Shown in pieces: positions 8,657 to 19,028 of a stretch of DNA of 64,000 nt. The position numbers and the translations under genes were made by a program. Every line of letters begins with the position of its first letter. Position 1 is the stretch's first letter. Under the pieces are notes generated by a model. That model searched no databases and was not told the DNA's origin. It saw only the letters and a program-made list of their open reading frames with translations. This DNA is from Tillandsia leiboldiana (lineage: Eukaryota > Streptophyta > Magnoliopsida > Poales > Bromeliaceae), in assembly GCA_029204045.2 (NCBI GenBank), contig JAQNDB010000467.1, positions 19,035-83,034 on the forward strand, in the 5' to 3' direction.

Positions 8657-8661
8657 ATAGA

Positions 8662-9216
8662 ATGTTGTTCCTATATCTCATAGGTAATCCTTCTGAGGCT
8701 GTAGGATTGAACATGAACATTCCCTACATAATTTGGAATAGAATGTCAAGATATGTTGTGCATCCTCATCCTTCTGAGCGCCTTCCATTTCCATTAATCA
8801 TCATGAGGATCTTGCAAAAGTTTGAAATTGATATAAGCTCGACATCATATCAATACTGTTGGGGGATGATAGATGAGTCAACGATTGTGAAGTCACTTCA
8901 CAAATTGCCACATGTTGCTCCGACGCCTTCGACTGAGAAGAAACCGTGTGTGGGCACCTCTGCCTCTCCATCTCAACAAACTCCCGGCACCCATGATAAG
9001 GCATCGGTAACCTCAATTTTCAAGCAACAACAACGCCTATTTCTTGAACAGGAACAAATCACCAAGGAACAGCGGCGTATTTCAGAGGAGCTTGAGATCA
9101 TTACGGCCTCCCAGATCACTTTGACTAAGTCAGTCACTTCGATGAAGAAATTCATGAAGAAAATGTTCTCGAAGATGGGATACAGTGTTTCGGATGAGAC
9201 CGACTCCGATGATTGA
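8662..9216 (+). pseudogene. ORF2 of B, 3' part
   Basis: Continues the frame of 1404-2300 immediately after the A1 TSD (WDR then MLFLYLIG; H has WDRLLLLFFLG at the same place). It encodes the end of the globular domain, a Thr/Ser/Pro linker, and a Gln/Glu-rich coiled coil from about 9025. It ends with a Lys-rich helix and an acidic tail (DETDSDD) before TGA at 9216. H has the same order with a different acidic tail, so the domain plan is conserved. Together the two parts make a 483-residue product. The ATG at 8662 is simply an internal Met codon. Confidence 0.75.
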
Positions 9217-9963
9217 TTAATTATCTTTTTGTGCCTCACGTTCTCTAATCTTTTTGTGCAGGATTTTAATCTTTTTGTGCAGGATTTCAGTTTTTAGGTT
9301 TTAATGTTCTGTTTTTACTTGGCTTTAGTTTTAGTTCTCAGGATTTTCTTGGTTGTGAACTTCTTAACTCTCCTTGTTTTGTAATTTTTGGCTTAGTTTG
9401 TGGCAAAAAGGGGGAGAGAGTTTAGAGTGAACTTTGTGAGAACTTTGAACAAACCTTGACTTTTGGTGAGAACTTATTACAAACTTTGACTTTGGTGAAA
9501 GGCAAGTATCACAACTTCTGGTTTTTATCTTGTGATTTGTTGCATGTCCCTACTAACTACTCGACTAAAATTTTGGACATTTATTATTACTAACAAGTTG
9601 TTTGATTACTAACAAAGCAAAGTTATGACATTTGGAATCTTATTGCTTAGAAGATATGTCAATGGTTGATTGTGATCTTATTACATATCTGAATTACTGA
9701 ATGTCATGGTGAGCATAAACTCTATCTCTGTTAGGTTTTGAATGCTAAATATTCTTGAGGTATCTAACGATCTCGTTTTGTCAAGAATGACTTCTTTTTG
9801 CAGAGAGTGCAGATGTCTAAGTCTAGAGTCTGTTTTAGGAGTTTATCTCATGTATTGGATCTCCATTGTAAATTTTTATTGTATGGTGATAGCAACAAAA
9901 ATATCTTTTTGAATTTTCTTTAGTGGATCTGTGTTTTGTCACGAAACCGCCAAAGGGGGAGAT
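9217..9963 (+). other. 3' noncoding region and PPT of B
   Basis: AT-rich, no ORF. Contains a repeated ATCTTTTTGTGCAGGAT near 9250-9285 and one GGGGGAG run at 9409. The PPT AAAGGGGGAGAT (9952-9963) directly abuts the LTR. The stretch GTCACGAAACCGCCAAAGGGG is nearly the same as in A and H. Confidence 0.75.
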
Positions 9964-11257
9964 TGTTACGGATTTTGTTTTGGCGCATTTCGTGAAAGTG
10001 TTAAGTCTTGAAGATTGAAGATGAATGAATTTTGGATCATATACCTCAATCTCAAGAAAGAAGAATTCAAAAGGATCAGGTAAGTTTAACTAAAGATTTT
10101 TGGTGATCCGAATACTTCTTGTAGTGTAGAAACACTTGGAAGAATTTTTTACTGCATAAAAATCAAGAACTGAACATGGGACATGTTCAGGATCCGGATC
10201 ATACAGTCCAATCCGGATCCCGAAGGGTGCTTGTTCATTGGCAAATCCGATCCGGATCAAAGGCCATTTCGATCCGGATCCCAAACATGGGAATTTGCTG
10301 GAATACATGAACGATCCGGATCGGGCATTTCAATCCGGATCCCGAACCCTGTTTTTCTGGAATTGCCTGACTCGTTACGACGATCCGGATCACAGTTAAT
10401 CCGATCCGGATCGCCGTCGTGAATATTTCCAGAAACGGATAGTTTTTGATCCTTATCTTCTTCCAATAGTTTCTAACCTATAAATAGACCCTATGATTCA
10501 TTTTTCTAGGGTAAGCTGTAAAGTGAAAAAATAGCCGTCATAATCAAATATCATCTTTTATACGGCCTAAGATCCACATATAGAGAAGAAAGGAAATCAT
10601 TAGATATTACCCTATGTTTCTTCATCTATATTGATTAGTTTGATTCTAGGTTTTCATACTCACATCTTGAGTTGAATCAAACTAATGAATACTTAGATGG
10701 TATTTCCTATCTATCTTTGATCTAAGTATTCGGCGGATCATCACCACCCAAAAACAACGATTTACCCCAAAATCGGCGCGTGGACTCGCGTGGCCTTGTG
10801 GATTCAAGGTGCAACCGCTCTCGTGGATTCGGAGCGAGGTACGTTCGTGGATTCGAAGCGTGCTACTAGGTGAAGACCGTGGATTCGGTCAGACGTCGTG
10901 GACTCGACGTTGGACGCCGTGGATTCGGCGTTGGACGCAGATCGTGGATTCGTGAAGCGTTGTGGAGCGAGCGGAGAAGATCAACTAGGAGCGTATGGAA
11001 ATGGTTGAGTCGTCTGTGAGTACGGTATATCACCTTGTACGTGTTTAATTCTAGTGGATTTCACCGTGTTATCGGTCCCGTGGTTTTTTACTCCGGTTTG
11101 GAGTTTTCCACATAAAAATCTTGCGTGTTCATTTATATTTCCGCATTGGGTTTTTAATTGCGCAATGATTTTTTGAGTGTTTATTGTTTACACCTATTCA
11201 CCCCCCTCTAGGTGTTTTTTTCCCTATTTAGATCCATTATTTACATATAACCCAACA
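9964..11257 (+). repeat. 3' LTR of B
   Basis: 1294 bp, TGTTACGG to CCAACA. U3 holds a GATCCGGATC cluster (10191-10412), TATAAATA is at 10479-10486, and the leader holds its own hairpin array (10775-10950). Diverged from the A LTRs in most of its length, but the functional landmarks are kept in order. Confidence 0.9.
10775..10950 (+). other. Hairpin array with TGGATT/TGGACT loops (B leader)
   Basis: Eight TGGA(T/C)T loops with different stems, including CGCG/CGCG, CCTTG/CAAGG, CGCTC(T)CG/CGGAGCG, CGTTCG/CGAA(G)CG, GACCG/CGGTC, ACGTCG/CGACGT and ACGCCG/CGGCGT. The last loop (about 10940) has a weak two-pair stem. Stems share almost no sequence with each other or with A, yet each is complementary around the fixed loop. 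Confidence 0.75.
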
Positions 11258-12473
11258 TAATCGGTGACCGACTGGGCTCGGCCAACGACGGGGACAGAAA
11301 CCCGAAGCTTTCTAGGACTGGCGGGGTACTACAGACGCTTCGTGTAAGGCCTTTCAAAGATAGCCACTCCCCTTACTCGATTAACCCGGAAAGGGGAGAA
11401 ATTCGTCTGGTCAACCCAATACCAGAAGAGCTTCGAGGAACTTAAAGACAGACTCACACGGGCACCGGTACTCACATTGTCGCAGCCCGGTGAGGATTAC
11501 GAGATCTACTGTGATGCATCTCGAAGTGGACTGGGAAGCGTGTTGATGCAACAGGGGAAAGTCATCGCATATGCATCAAGACAGCTCAAGGATTATGAGC
11601 GGAACTATCCTACACACGACTTGGAGCTCGCGGCAGTCGTGTTTGCGTTAAAGCTCTGGAGGCACTACCTCTAAGGGGCGCACTGTAACGTGTTGTCCGA
11701 TCACCAGAGCCTCAAATACTGGTTTACACAAAAGGAATTTGACTTATGGCAGCGGCGATGGCTGGAACTACTGAAGGACTACGATTTGTCCATCCATTAC
11801 CACCCCGGAAAGGCAAATGTGGTGGCCGACGCCTTGAGCCGGGAAGGACAAACGGGGGAAACGGCATTGAGCGCCCTTACCCAACAGGATTAGTTAATTT
11901 CACAAATTTCGCAATTGAGACTGGAGATAGTACCAGCAGGAGCAGTTGCGAAATTTCTGTCCTTGGTGGTGAAGCTTACGCTTATCGAGAGGATCTTGGA
12001 AGGCCAAACAACGGACACGCAACTACAGCTGTTGCGGGACATAATATCCTCGGGGCAAGGTGGGGATTTATGATTGGCACAGTAATGTGATAAGGTTCCG
12101 GGGACAAGTTGGCGTGCCTGAGGTGCCGGAATTAAGGAGAGAAATTCTGGTAGAAGCGCATAACGCCCCTTACACTGCGCCTCCCGGAGGTACAAAAATG
12201 TACAGGGACCTGAGGCAGACCTTTTGGTGGCCTAAATTAAAGAACGATGTGGCGCAGTTCGTGGCACGATGCCTGGTGTGTCAACAGGTGAAGGCGGAAC
12301 ACCAGCGACCGGCAGGAAAACTACAACGGTTGCCTATACCAGAGTGGAAATGGGAACGGATCACCATGGATTTTGTGACCGGTTTTCCGCGATCGCAACA
12401 AGGACACGACGCAATATGGGTCATTGTGGACCGTCTGACGAAATCGGCCCACTTCATACTGATATTAACGTAA
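11258..12473 (+). pseudogene. pol: Decayed Ty3/gypsy pol of element E (RT end, RNase H, integrase start)
   Basis: Reading starts abruptly where B inserted. In order: the RT C-terminal part with SFLGLAGYYRRF; RNase H with YCDASRSGLG, the Glu of LELAAVVFALKLW and SDHQSLKYW (all three acidic residues present); then integrase with the zinc region PPGGTKMYRD/CLVCQQVKAEHQ and DFVTGFPRSQQGHD. In-frame stops at 11345, 11672 and 11891 break it. The second zinc-binding His seen in C (AAHPGG) is Pro here (TAPPGG). Integrase ends after KSAHF and the sequence passes straight into LTR, so the rest of integrase, the chromodomain and the PPT are deleted. Closest relative in the window is the integrase of C. 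Confidence 0.85.
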
Positions 12474-13189
12474 CGGGTTTACTTAAGTCGTTAATTCGGA
12501 GGTGCGAGTATTTTTCTCCGATAGAGCTTGGAAAACGGAGAGTGGCGGTGCGATCGGATCCGGATTCCGACTTACGAAACTCCCGGAAAGGGGTAGAAAG
12601 TGATCGCAATGGCCAGGGAAGCATCGAAATCCGCGTAAGTGATTTGGCACGCTTTCTGAGGAAAAATATAGAATTATCTTTAAGGAATTATCCTGAAGGA
12701 TCTAAAATGAGGAATTAATTAATTGGAGAATTAATTAATTGGAGTATTAATTAATTAAGGAATTAATTAAATGAGAATTTTAAAATACCCAAAGTGGTTA
12801 TTGTCGTACGAAAAGATATTTCGTTATCTTCTCCCGAAAGAAAGAGAGAGAAAAAGAAAAAGAAAGACGAAACCCTAACCGGAGGAAACAAGAAGAAAGG
12901 CGAAACCCTAATCGGAAGAGAACGGTGGAGAAGAAGGTGAAAGCTAAAGGATCCAAACCCTGCCGACGAACGCGCCAAAACCGGGAGCGAGAACGGATAG
13001 TCGTCTCCTACGATTAGAGGTAAACTAATTTTATTTTGGTATAGTTTCGCTCGGTTTTTGGGTATCGGTCTTTCATGAAGTTTAGGAGTAGCCGGTTGCT
13101 ACCCAACGTGTCGCGCCGCGAAGCCCTAAGGCGTCGCCGCGCGACCATAATGCGCGCCCCGCAGGGACGGCGTCCGCGCGGCCGCGGCT

Positions 13190-13930
13190 AGAGCCGCGCG
13201 GGATCAAGCTCCCCGCGTGGCTGCGGCTAGGGCAAATGCTGCGCGGGGCCGGTGCCCGCGCGGCCGCGGCAAAAGCCGCGCGGGGCCGGTGCCCGCGTGG
13301 CCGCGGCGCGTGCCGCGCGGGCGGGTGCCGCGCGGCGGCGGTGCATGCCGCGCGGGCGGATGCCCGCGCGGAGGCAGCGGCACATGCCGCGCAGTGGCGG
13401 CATTGCATGCCGCGCGGGGCCTTGCCCGCGCGGCTGCAGCACATGCCGCCCGGGCGGGTGCCCACGCGGCGGCGACGTTGCATGTCGCGCGGGGCCTTGC
13501 TCGCGCGGCGGCGACGTTGCATGCCACGTGGGGCCTTGCCCGCGCGGCGGCGGCGGAACATGCCGCGCGGGCGGGTGCCCGCGCGGCGGCGACGTTGCAT
13601 GCCGCGCGGGGCCTTGCCCGCGCGGCTGCAGCTTGTGCCGCGCGGGCGGGTGCCCGCGCGACGGTGACAGCACGTGCCGCGCGGGCGGGTGCCCGTGCGG
13701 TTGCGGCGCGCGGGGTTGGTCCCCGCGCAGCCGCGGCGATTATCGCGCGGGGCCGGCGCCCGCGCGGCCGCGGTTTGCGCCGTGCGGGGCTGAGGTCCGC
13801 ACGGCGGCGGATGAAACCGCGTAGGGTTGGTACCCGCGCGGCCGCGGCATGCGTCGCGCGGGGCTAGGGCCCGCGCGGTCACGATAAATGCCGCGCGGGG
13901 CCGGTGCCCGCGCGGCCGTACGACACGCAA
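13190..13930 (+). repeat. GC-rich minisatellite of hairpins in the E LTR
   Basis: About 740 bp of degenerate units of roughly 40-48 bp. Many units hold the perfect inverted repeat GCCGCGCGGG/CCCGCGCGGC around a variable loop (cgggtg, gccggtg, gccttg); a clear one is 13562-13587. Long open frames in several of the six frames here reflect base composition and are not genes. Confidence 0.8.
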
Positions 13931-14346
13931 CTCCGCGGGGGGCGGCCGCGTCGCTCTACGCGCGCGGGCGCCACCGCCGGGTCAAGTGTCCTTAGTGTTG
14001 TTGAGTTGTTTGGGCTCGGTTTATCCACTACTATATTGTTGATCTGAACATGGCTCTTTTGGGGACTACTTCTAGGTCCGGGCGTCAACAGAGAGCAAGG
14101 TTCAGTCTCCGGAATACGCGTTTCGCATAATCGTGGTGGGTAGGTGTTGGTTATTACCGGTGTGGTGTCATTTCCGGATACTCGTTTTGATAAAGTAGAT
14201 ATGTTTAAAGTTTGACTAACCCCATAGCATGTGAATCCCTCTTATGATGTCAATCAAAGCGGCTGCGGTCGCAGGTGCGGTATATTATTCTGATTAAAGC
14301 GGCTGAGGTCGCAAGGCAATAAATACACTCATATTGCTTACACGCA

Positions 14347-14375
14347 CACCGGCAGTTTGGCCACTGCAGAGGGTG
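14347..14375 (+). other. Conserved LTR hairpin with TTGGCC loop (E copy)
   Basis: GCAGT-TTGGCC-ACTGC inner stem flanked by CACC/GGTG outer pairs and followed by TTTTTCCGGAAA. Minus-strand LTRs C (16023-16051), D (20827-20855), C 5' LTR (23094-23122) and J (53597-53625) have GCGGT/ACCGC instead, a compensatory pair change. Confidence 0.65.
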
Positions 14376-16007
14376 TATTTTTCCGGAAAGATGGTAAGTC
14401 ATTTACCCGTGTACCCCACAAGGTGAGGTTAGTGGGGGCCCCTCAAGGGGAGGCGGCTGCTACTTGGGCAGTCGAGGGGTTGGAGGCACCAAGAAGATGA
14501 GTACGGTATTGGGGTTGGGGCCCAAATTATTCTGAATACTGGGGTAGGTGCCCAGCGGGACTTTCAACAGGGATTTAGCGATACATGAGGGGGAGGGGGA
14601 AAGTAAATGCTCCGGTGATTCGGTGTGTTCGTTCTGTCATTGCGTTTACTTACATGTTTCTACTTTATCCGTCACTGACAACCCACTCTGTGACAGGTTC
14701 GAGTAGGGGTGGAACCCGGGACGACGGTGAGGCATCCGTTAGAGGACATTAGCCGAAAGGGCTAGTAAAACGATACGTTACTTTCTTTACTTTTGGTTAT
14801 TTAGTTATACTATGGTTAGTTTAGTTGTGATTCATTTACTGTGGTTTCTGAAGGATGTTGGGATGAGGTTTATCTTGTATTTAACTGTGAATGTTAGGAT
14901 GTGTAATTGCGGCTTGTTTTCAAATACAAACCAGTTTCAAAAGCGTTTTCAAAGCAAGTGCTGTCACGCCCCGGGGGATTAATTTAGCGGAAACGGATTA
15001 CAAAAGGTATGTATATTTTTTTTTAAAACCTTCTTCCCCGGCGCGTGCCCAGATCCGCCGCATATACAGGATCACTCTACAAACGGACAGAGTCTCCCCT
15101 GTATATGTACGGCGTCGCGGTTTGTACAATGTTCAATAACGAGTAGACATTCAATCACAACAATCCAATACATACAACCATTCACAATATGCTGAATAAA
15201 CTCACGGCCGATTAGTTTGAAAGGATAAATCCCACAGTAGTTGAAACGGCGCCCACCCGGCACCCATATTTTGAAAACTCTTTTTCGAAAGCAACATAAA
15301 CTCAGGGGTTTGAAAAACAGTGCCCACAGGACACTTAGGTTTTGAAATCCATTTTCGCAAACCATAAATCCACAAGGTTTTGAAAACGGTGCCCACACGG
15401 CACCCGAGTTTTGAAATAGTAGTTTTCGCAATCTTTCCTTTTATTTGCTATTTTATTTTCCAAAGTGGCCCGCAGAGATGTAAAGAAAACTAAACCATTC
15501 GTTTGTCACCGTACCGACATCCACACTGACCCCACGAGGGTATCGAGAACCATCCACAGTCTACAAATAATAAATGGAATGCGAAAGTAAAAGGTAAAGT
15601 ACTGTTCCGGTCTCCTGGGATCCAAAATCTCTAGCCGCGGCCTCACCGTCGCCTAACTCTCCCCCCTGTAAGACCCTGTCGCAAAGTGGGAAGTCAGCGA
15701 CTAAACAAAAGTGATAATAGTAAAGCAGGTAAAGAAAACGTCCAACCGTAGTCTATCCGGAGCAACCACCCTCGCAATGGAAAAGTAAAATCAAACACCT
15801 GTAAACCTGCAATACCCGATCCCGTCGGACAACTAAACCGACGGATCGCACCGCGCCCAAGTCGGACAACTAAACCGAATGGGTCGCACCGCTCCCACGT
15901 CGGACAACTAAACCCACGGGTCGCACCGCTAACACCTTGGCGCATCCAAGCCCCACAACTAAAGAGGCCCCACGCCGTCCTGTGGGTATACACGGGTCAT
16001 GGACCAC

Positions 16008-16051
16008 TTTTCCGGAAAAGCACACCCTTTGCGGTGGCCAAACCGCGGGTG
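16008..16051 (-). other. Palindrome plus GGCCAA-loop hairpin in the C 3' LTR
   Basis: Plus-strand view: TTTTCCGGAAAA (16008-16019), then CACCC, TTT, GCGGT-GGCCAA-ACCGC, GGGTG (16023-16051). Both stems are perfectly complementary. The same module is at 20812-20855, in the C 5' LTR (hairpin 23094-23122) and in J (hairpin 53597-53625). Confidence 0.65.
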
Positions 16052-16589
16052 CGCGTGTTGCAGCCGAGCATAGTAACCGTGAACCATATATATATATATC
16101 AATGTATGAGAACCGTATGAAATAACATATACATATCCACTACATACACCTATCCATGCATGAGAGCCACATGAAACAATATATATATCTAATCATAAGA
16201 ACCGTAAAGCCATAACGAATAATTGATGCCTCCCTACCATGTTTAACCCAAGTACACATAAGGTTGACCCCGTCCAACATGATAGAATTAGAAGTTAAGA
16301 CTTAAGAATAAAAACCCACCTCTACGAGCAATGATCAAAGCGCTACGCCCCCGTGTCCCGGTGCACTCCCCGAAACTACAAAGTTCACCGGGAAGAAGTC
16401 AGCGTCTACCCAACATAACACAAGGAACAAATACAGATATCTGGATCCCGTCGTGGAACGGGGCTCTCGGGTTCGACGGCGGCGGCGGCGGCCGAGTCGG
16501 AACCCGGGGCGGCGGTGACCGTGCTGCCGCGCTGGCCGCACGCGTATCAGGCCCCGTACGGTGTGAGGCCCGCACGGCTCCCTGACCAC

Positions 16590-16930
16590 GGCGGCCCTGC
16601 TCGGTGCCTGGCCCCGCGCGGCGCCCAGGTCCCGCGCGGGCGCCCAGCCCGCACGCACGGGCGGCCCCGCGCGGCGCCCAGGCTCCGCGCGGGCGCCCAG
16701 CCCGAACGCACGGGCGGCCCCGCGCGGCGCCCAGGCTCTGCGCGGGTGCCCAACCCGCACGCACGGGCGACCCCGCGCGGCGCCCAGGCCCGCGCGGGTG
16801 CCAGACCCGCACGCACGGGCGACCCCGCGTGGCGCACAGGCTCGCGCGGGTGCCAGAACCGCACGCACGGGCGACCCCGCGCGGCGCCCAGGCCCGCGCG
16901 GGTGCCCGACCCGCACGCCCGGGTGCCCTA
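16590..16930 (-). repeat. GC minisatellite (52-54 bp units) in the C 3' LTR
   Basis: Units marked by CACGGGC at 16655, 16709, 16762, 16814 and 16866 give periods of 54, 53, 52 and 52 bp. The matching array in the C 5' LTR (about 34150-34420) has one unit fewer (for example 34261, 34313, 34365). Open frames across it are not genes. Confidence 0.8.
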
Positions 16931-17662
16931 GCCCTGCGCGCATGGGCGCCTCGCGACGGCGGTGGTGCGGCCGGCCGGGGTGCACCGTCTTCCCCCTCCC
17001 CGTGCGATGATCCGAAAGAAGCCCTAGGTACAAATTAAAAACTCACCGAACTTTGCGCCTCCGATTCGCCGATGAAGAGGGAGGAAGAGTAGAGTATCGT
17101 CCCGTTCTTGCGTGCCCGGTTCCGGAGGTGTGCGGTGTTTTTCCCGTTCCTCGATCGTTCCGCCGCGGTTCCTCGCGCCGATCGGATGGGAAGAGGAGGG
17201 TTTGGGAGGGGCGGTTCCTTGTCCGGCTTAGGTCGGGTTGTAAAGGAGGTGAGAGGAACGGTAGGGGGAAAAAATAAATCTGAACCTAACACATAAGTAT
17301 TAAAAGGAAAAGCCGCCTCCGTACACGGGAACTTAACCCTAAGTCCCAAAATGCAATTTAATCTCGGCGAATTGAGTTTGGGTGCGAACCTGGGTCCGGT
17401 CTGCCTCGAAGAACGTGTAAGTCGCCTGAACTGCTGCCAACTTCCGGAATTTATTCTGGGAGATTTCGGGGTCAGAATCCAGAACCGATTGCGCCGCCGT
17501 TCTCCGTTTCGCGAGCTTTATTATCTAAACATACCCGCGAGCCCCGACAGTCTGCCCAGAGATAAAGAAAAGTAAATCACCCCCGGACCCCTTAGTCTAA
17601 AAGCGGTTCAAAAGGAAATCAAAGGAAGGTCTAGAAAGACAAATAAACCCGCGGTTATCACA

Positions 17663-17675
17663 CCACTCACCTCTT
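17663..17675 (-). other. Polypurine tract of C
   Basis: In sense AAGAGGTGAGTGG directly upstream of the LTR start TGTGATAACC. This is the expected place for plus-strand priming. Confidence 0.6.
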
Positions 17676-17699
17676 AAAAACGAGTTTCGTCCTCGAAAC

Positions 17700-19028
17700 T
17701 CAAACCCGGGTGGTGGTGAAGAGGTCGGGGTAGCACTCCCTCATCTTAGATTCCAGCTCCCATGTTGCTTCTCGTTCCTCCTGGTTGCTCCAGAGTACCT
17801 TCACGTAGGGGATGACTCGGTTCCGCAGCGCTTTGTTTTCTCTTGCTAGGACACGCACGGGGGTTTCCTCGAAGCTTAGATCCTCCTTGAGCTCGAAAGT
17901 GGAGACGTCCAACACGTGTGACGGGTCGGAAAGATATTTCCGGAGCATGGACACGTGGAAGACGTTGTGGACTCGGTCGAGGTTAGACGGTAGGGCAAGG
18001 CGGTACGCCACTGGGCCTATGCGCTCCAAGATCTCAAACGGCCCCACAAACCGTGGGCTCAACTTGCCCTTCAGCCCGAAACGCTTGATCCCTCTGGATG
18101 GCGAGACCCGTAAGAACACGTGTTCCCCCACTTGAAATTCCAAATCGCGGTGCCGTCGGTCTGCGTAGCTCTTCTGTCGGCTTTGGGCGGTCAGTAAACG
18201 CCGCCTGATGAGGCATACCTTCTCTTCAGTCTCTTCCACCAAGTCGGGTCCCAGGAATTTCCGTTCACCCAAGTCGTCCCAACAGATCGGGGATCGGCAG
18301 CGTCTCCCATACAAGGCTTCGTAGGGTGCCATTTGGATGCTGGCCTGGTAGCTATTGTTGTAGGCGAATTCCACGAGGGGTAGGTAGCGTGCCCAACCGT
18401 CTCCCCAGTCAAGTACACAGGCGCGTAGCAGGTCCTCGAGGGTCTGAATCACTCGCTCCGACTGTCCGTCCGTCTGAGGGTGGAAGGCTGTGCTGAAATG
18501 TAGCTTGGTCCCCAGGGCTTGCTGTAGACTTTGCCAAAACTTCGAGACGAAGCGGGTGTCTCTATCCGAGGTGATCGATGCCGGCACTCCATGCAGTCTC
18601 ACGATCTCGCTGAGGTAGACTTGAGCCAACCGCTCTCTGGTCCAGGTTATGTGGATGGGCAGGAAATGTGCTGACTTGGTCAGCCGGTCCACAATGACCC
18701 AGATCGCGTCGTGCCCCTGCTGTGAACGTGGGAACCCGGTGACGAAGTCCATGGTGATCTGATCCCACTTCCACTCGGGCACTGGTAAGGGCTGTAACTT
18801 TCCCGCCGGTCGCTGATGCTCTGCCTTAATTTGCTGGCATACCAGGCAGTGAGCTACATGTCGTGTCACATCCCCCTTCAGCTTGGGCCACCAGAAGGTC
18901 TGCTTGAGGTCCCTGTACATCTTCGTGCCCCCCGGATGCGCCGCATAAGGAGCGCGGTGTGCTTCCGCCAGAATCTCCTCTTTCAATTCCGACGAATCCG
19001 GCACGCAAAGCCGCCCGCGGAAACGCAT
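17700..19028 (-). CDS. pol: Integrase with chromodomain of C (Tekay/Del-like chromovirus), N-terminally truncated pol
   Basis: An open frame of 442 codons with no stop. The HHCC zinc module is at H24, H31, C61 and C64. The catalytic core has D94 (in ITMDFVTGFP), D155 (SITSDRD) and E191 (in SERVIQTLEDLLR), the D-D35-E spacing of retroviral-type integrases. A GPF/Y module is near 327-340 (RFVGPFEILERIGPVAYRL), then a C-terminal chromodomain-like segment (about 388-436) with VKVLWSNQ and ATWELESKMR. Chromovirus integrases use this domain to bind modified chromatin. The Met at 19028 is not a natural start; upstream pol is replaced by a PBS/LTR junction. It ends 25 bp before the PPT. The ORF is unbroken, but the element lacks RT, RNase H and Gag. 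Confidence 0.92.
   Translation of the reverse strand: MRFRGRLCVPDSSELKEEILAEAHRAPYAAHPGGTKMYRDLKQTFWWPKLKGDVTRHVAHCLVCQQIKAEHQRPAGKLQPLPVPEWKWDQITMDFVTGFPRSQQGHDAIWVIVDRLTKSAHFLPIHITWTRERLAQVYLSEIVRLHGVPASITSDRDTRFVSKFWQSLQQALGTKLHFSTAFHPQTDGQSERVIQTLEDLLRACVLDWGDGWARYLPLVEFAYNNSYQASIQMAPYEALYGRRCRSPICWDDLGERKFLGPDLVEETEEKVCLIRRRLLTAQSRQKSYADRRHRDLEFQVGEHVFLRVSPSRGIKRFGLKGKLSPRFVGPFEILERIGPVAYRLALPSNLDRVHNVFHVSMLRKYLSDPSHVLDVSTFELKEDLSFEETPVRVLARENKALRNRVIPYVKVLWSNQEEREATWELESKMRECYPDLFTTTRV

Larger units (their letters stand above)
1..11257 (+). mobile_element. Element B: ORF2-bearing non-autonomous LTR retrotransposon, 3' part, interrupted by A1
   Basis: The 5' LTR and gag lie upstream of the window. 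Visible parts in order are the noncoding region that follows gag in relatives (1-700), an ORF2 promoter-like cluster, a leader intron, ORF2 (split by A1), purine-run 3' region, PPT 9952-9963 and 3' LTR 9964-11257. The LTR starts TGTTACGG and ends CCAACA, as in A and H. The base after the LTR (11258) is inside the pol gene of element E, so B inserted into E. The 5-bp flank on the right is TAATC; the matching left copy is outside the window. Region 1-180 is AT-rich noncoding sequence with nothing else recognised. Confidence 0.85.
12474..14961 (+). repeat. LTR of E, first segment (interrupted by C)
   Basis: Begins with sequence matching the sense start of the C LTR a few bases in (TAACGGGTTTAC) and a block near 12528-12590 (AACGGAGAGTGGCGGTGCGATCGG) similar to C. 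The LTR continues after C at 35167 and ends GGGGCGTGACA at 35549. Position 12700-13080 is AT-rich with TTAATTAA repeats. 13190-13930 is the GC hairpin minisatellite. 14090-14960 includes the conserved TTGGCC hairpin. Confidence 0.8.
14962..17662 (-). repeat. 3' LTR of C
   Basis: 2701 bp. From the low-coordinate side: the LTR end; three GGTGCC-like hairpin repeats (15235-15410); a 36-bp repeat (15826-15930); a TTTTCCGGAAAA palindrome and GGCCAA-loop hairpin (16008-16051); an AT-rich stretch with ATATAT; a GC minisatellite (16590-16930); and U3 to 17662. The two LTRs differ by about 55 bp in length, close to one minisatellite unit, plus roughly 1% substitutions by eye. Confidence 0.9.

Noticed and set aside
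13082..13930. Several long overlapping ORFs (up to 282 codons) on both strands
   Set aside because: They cover a GC-rich minisatellite in the E LTR; no stop codons because of composition, Ala/Arg/Pro-only products, no domain.
16335..17038. Long ORFs on both strands in the C LTR (and again at 33883-34537)
   Set aside because: Repeat-driven frames over the 52-54-bp GC minisatellite; they vary with unit number between the two LTRs of one element.
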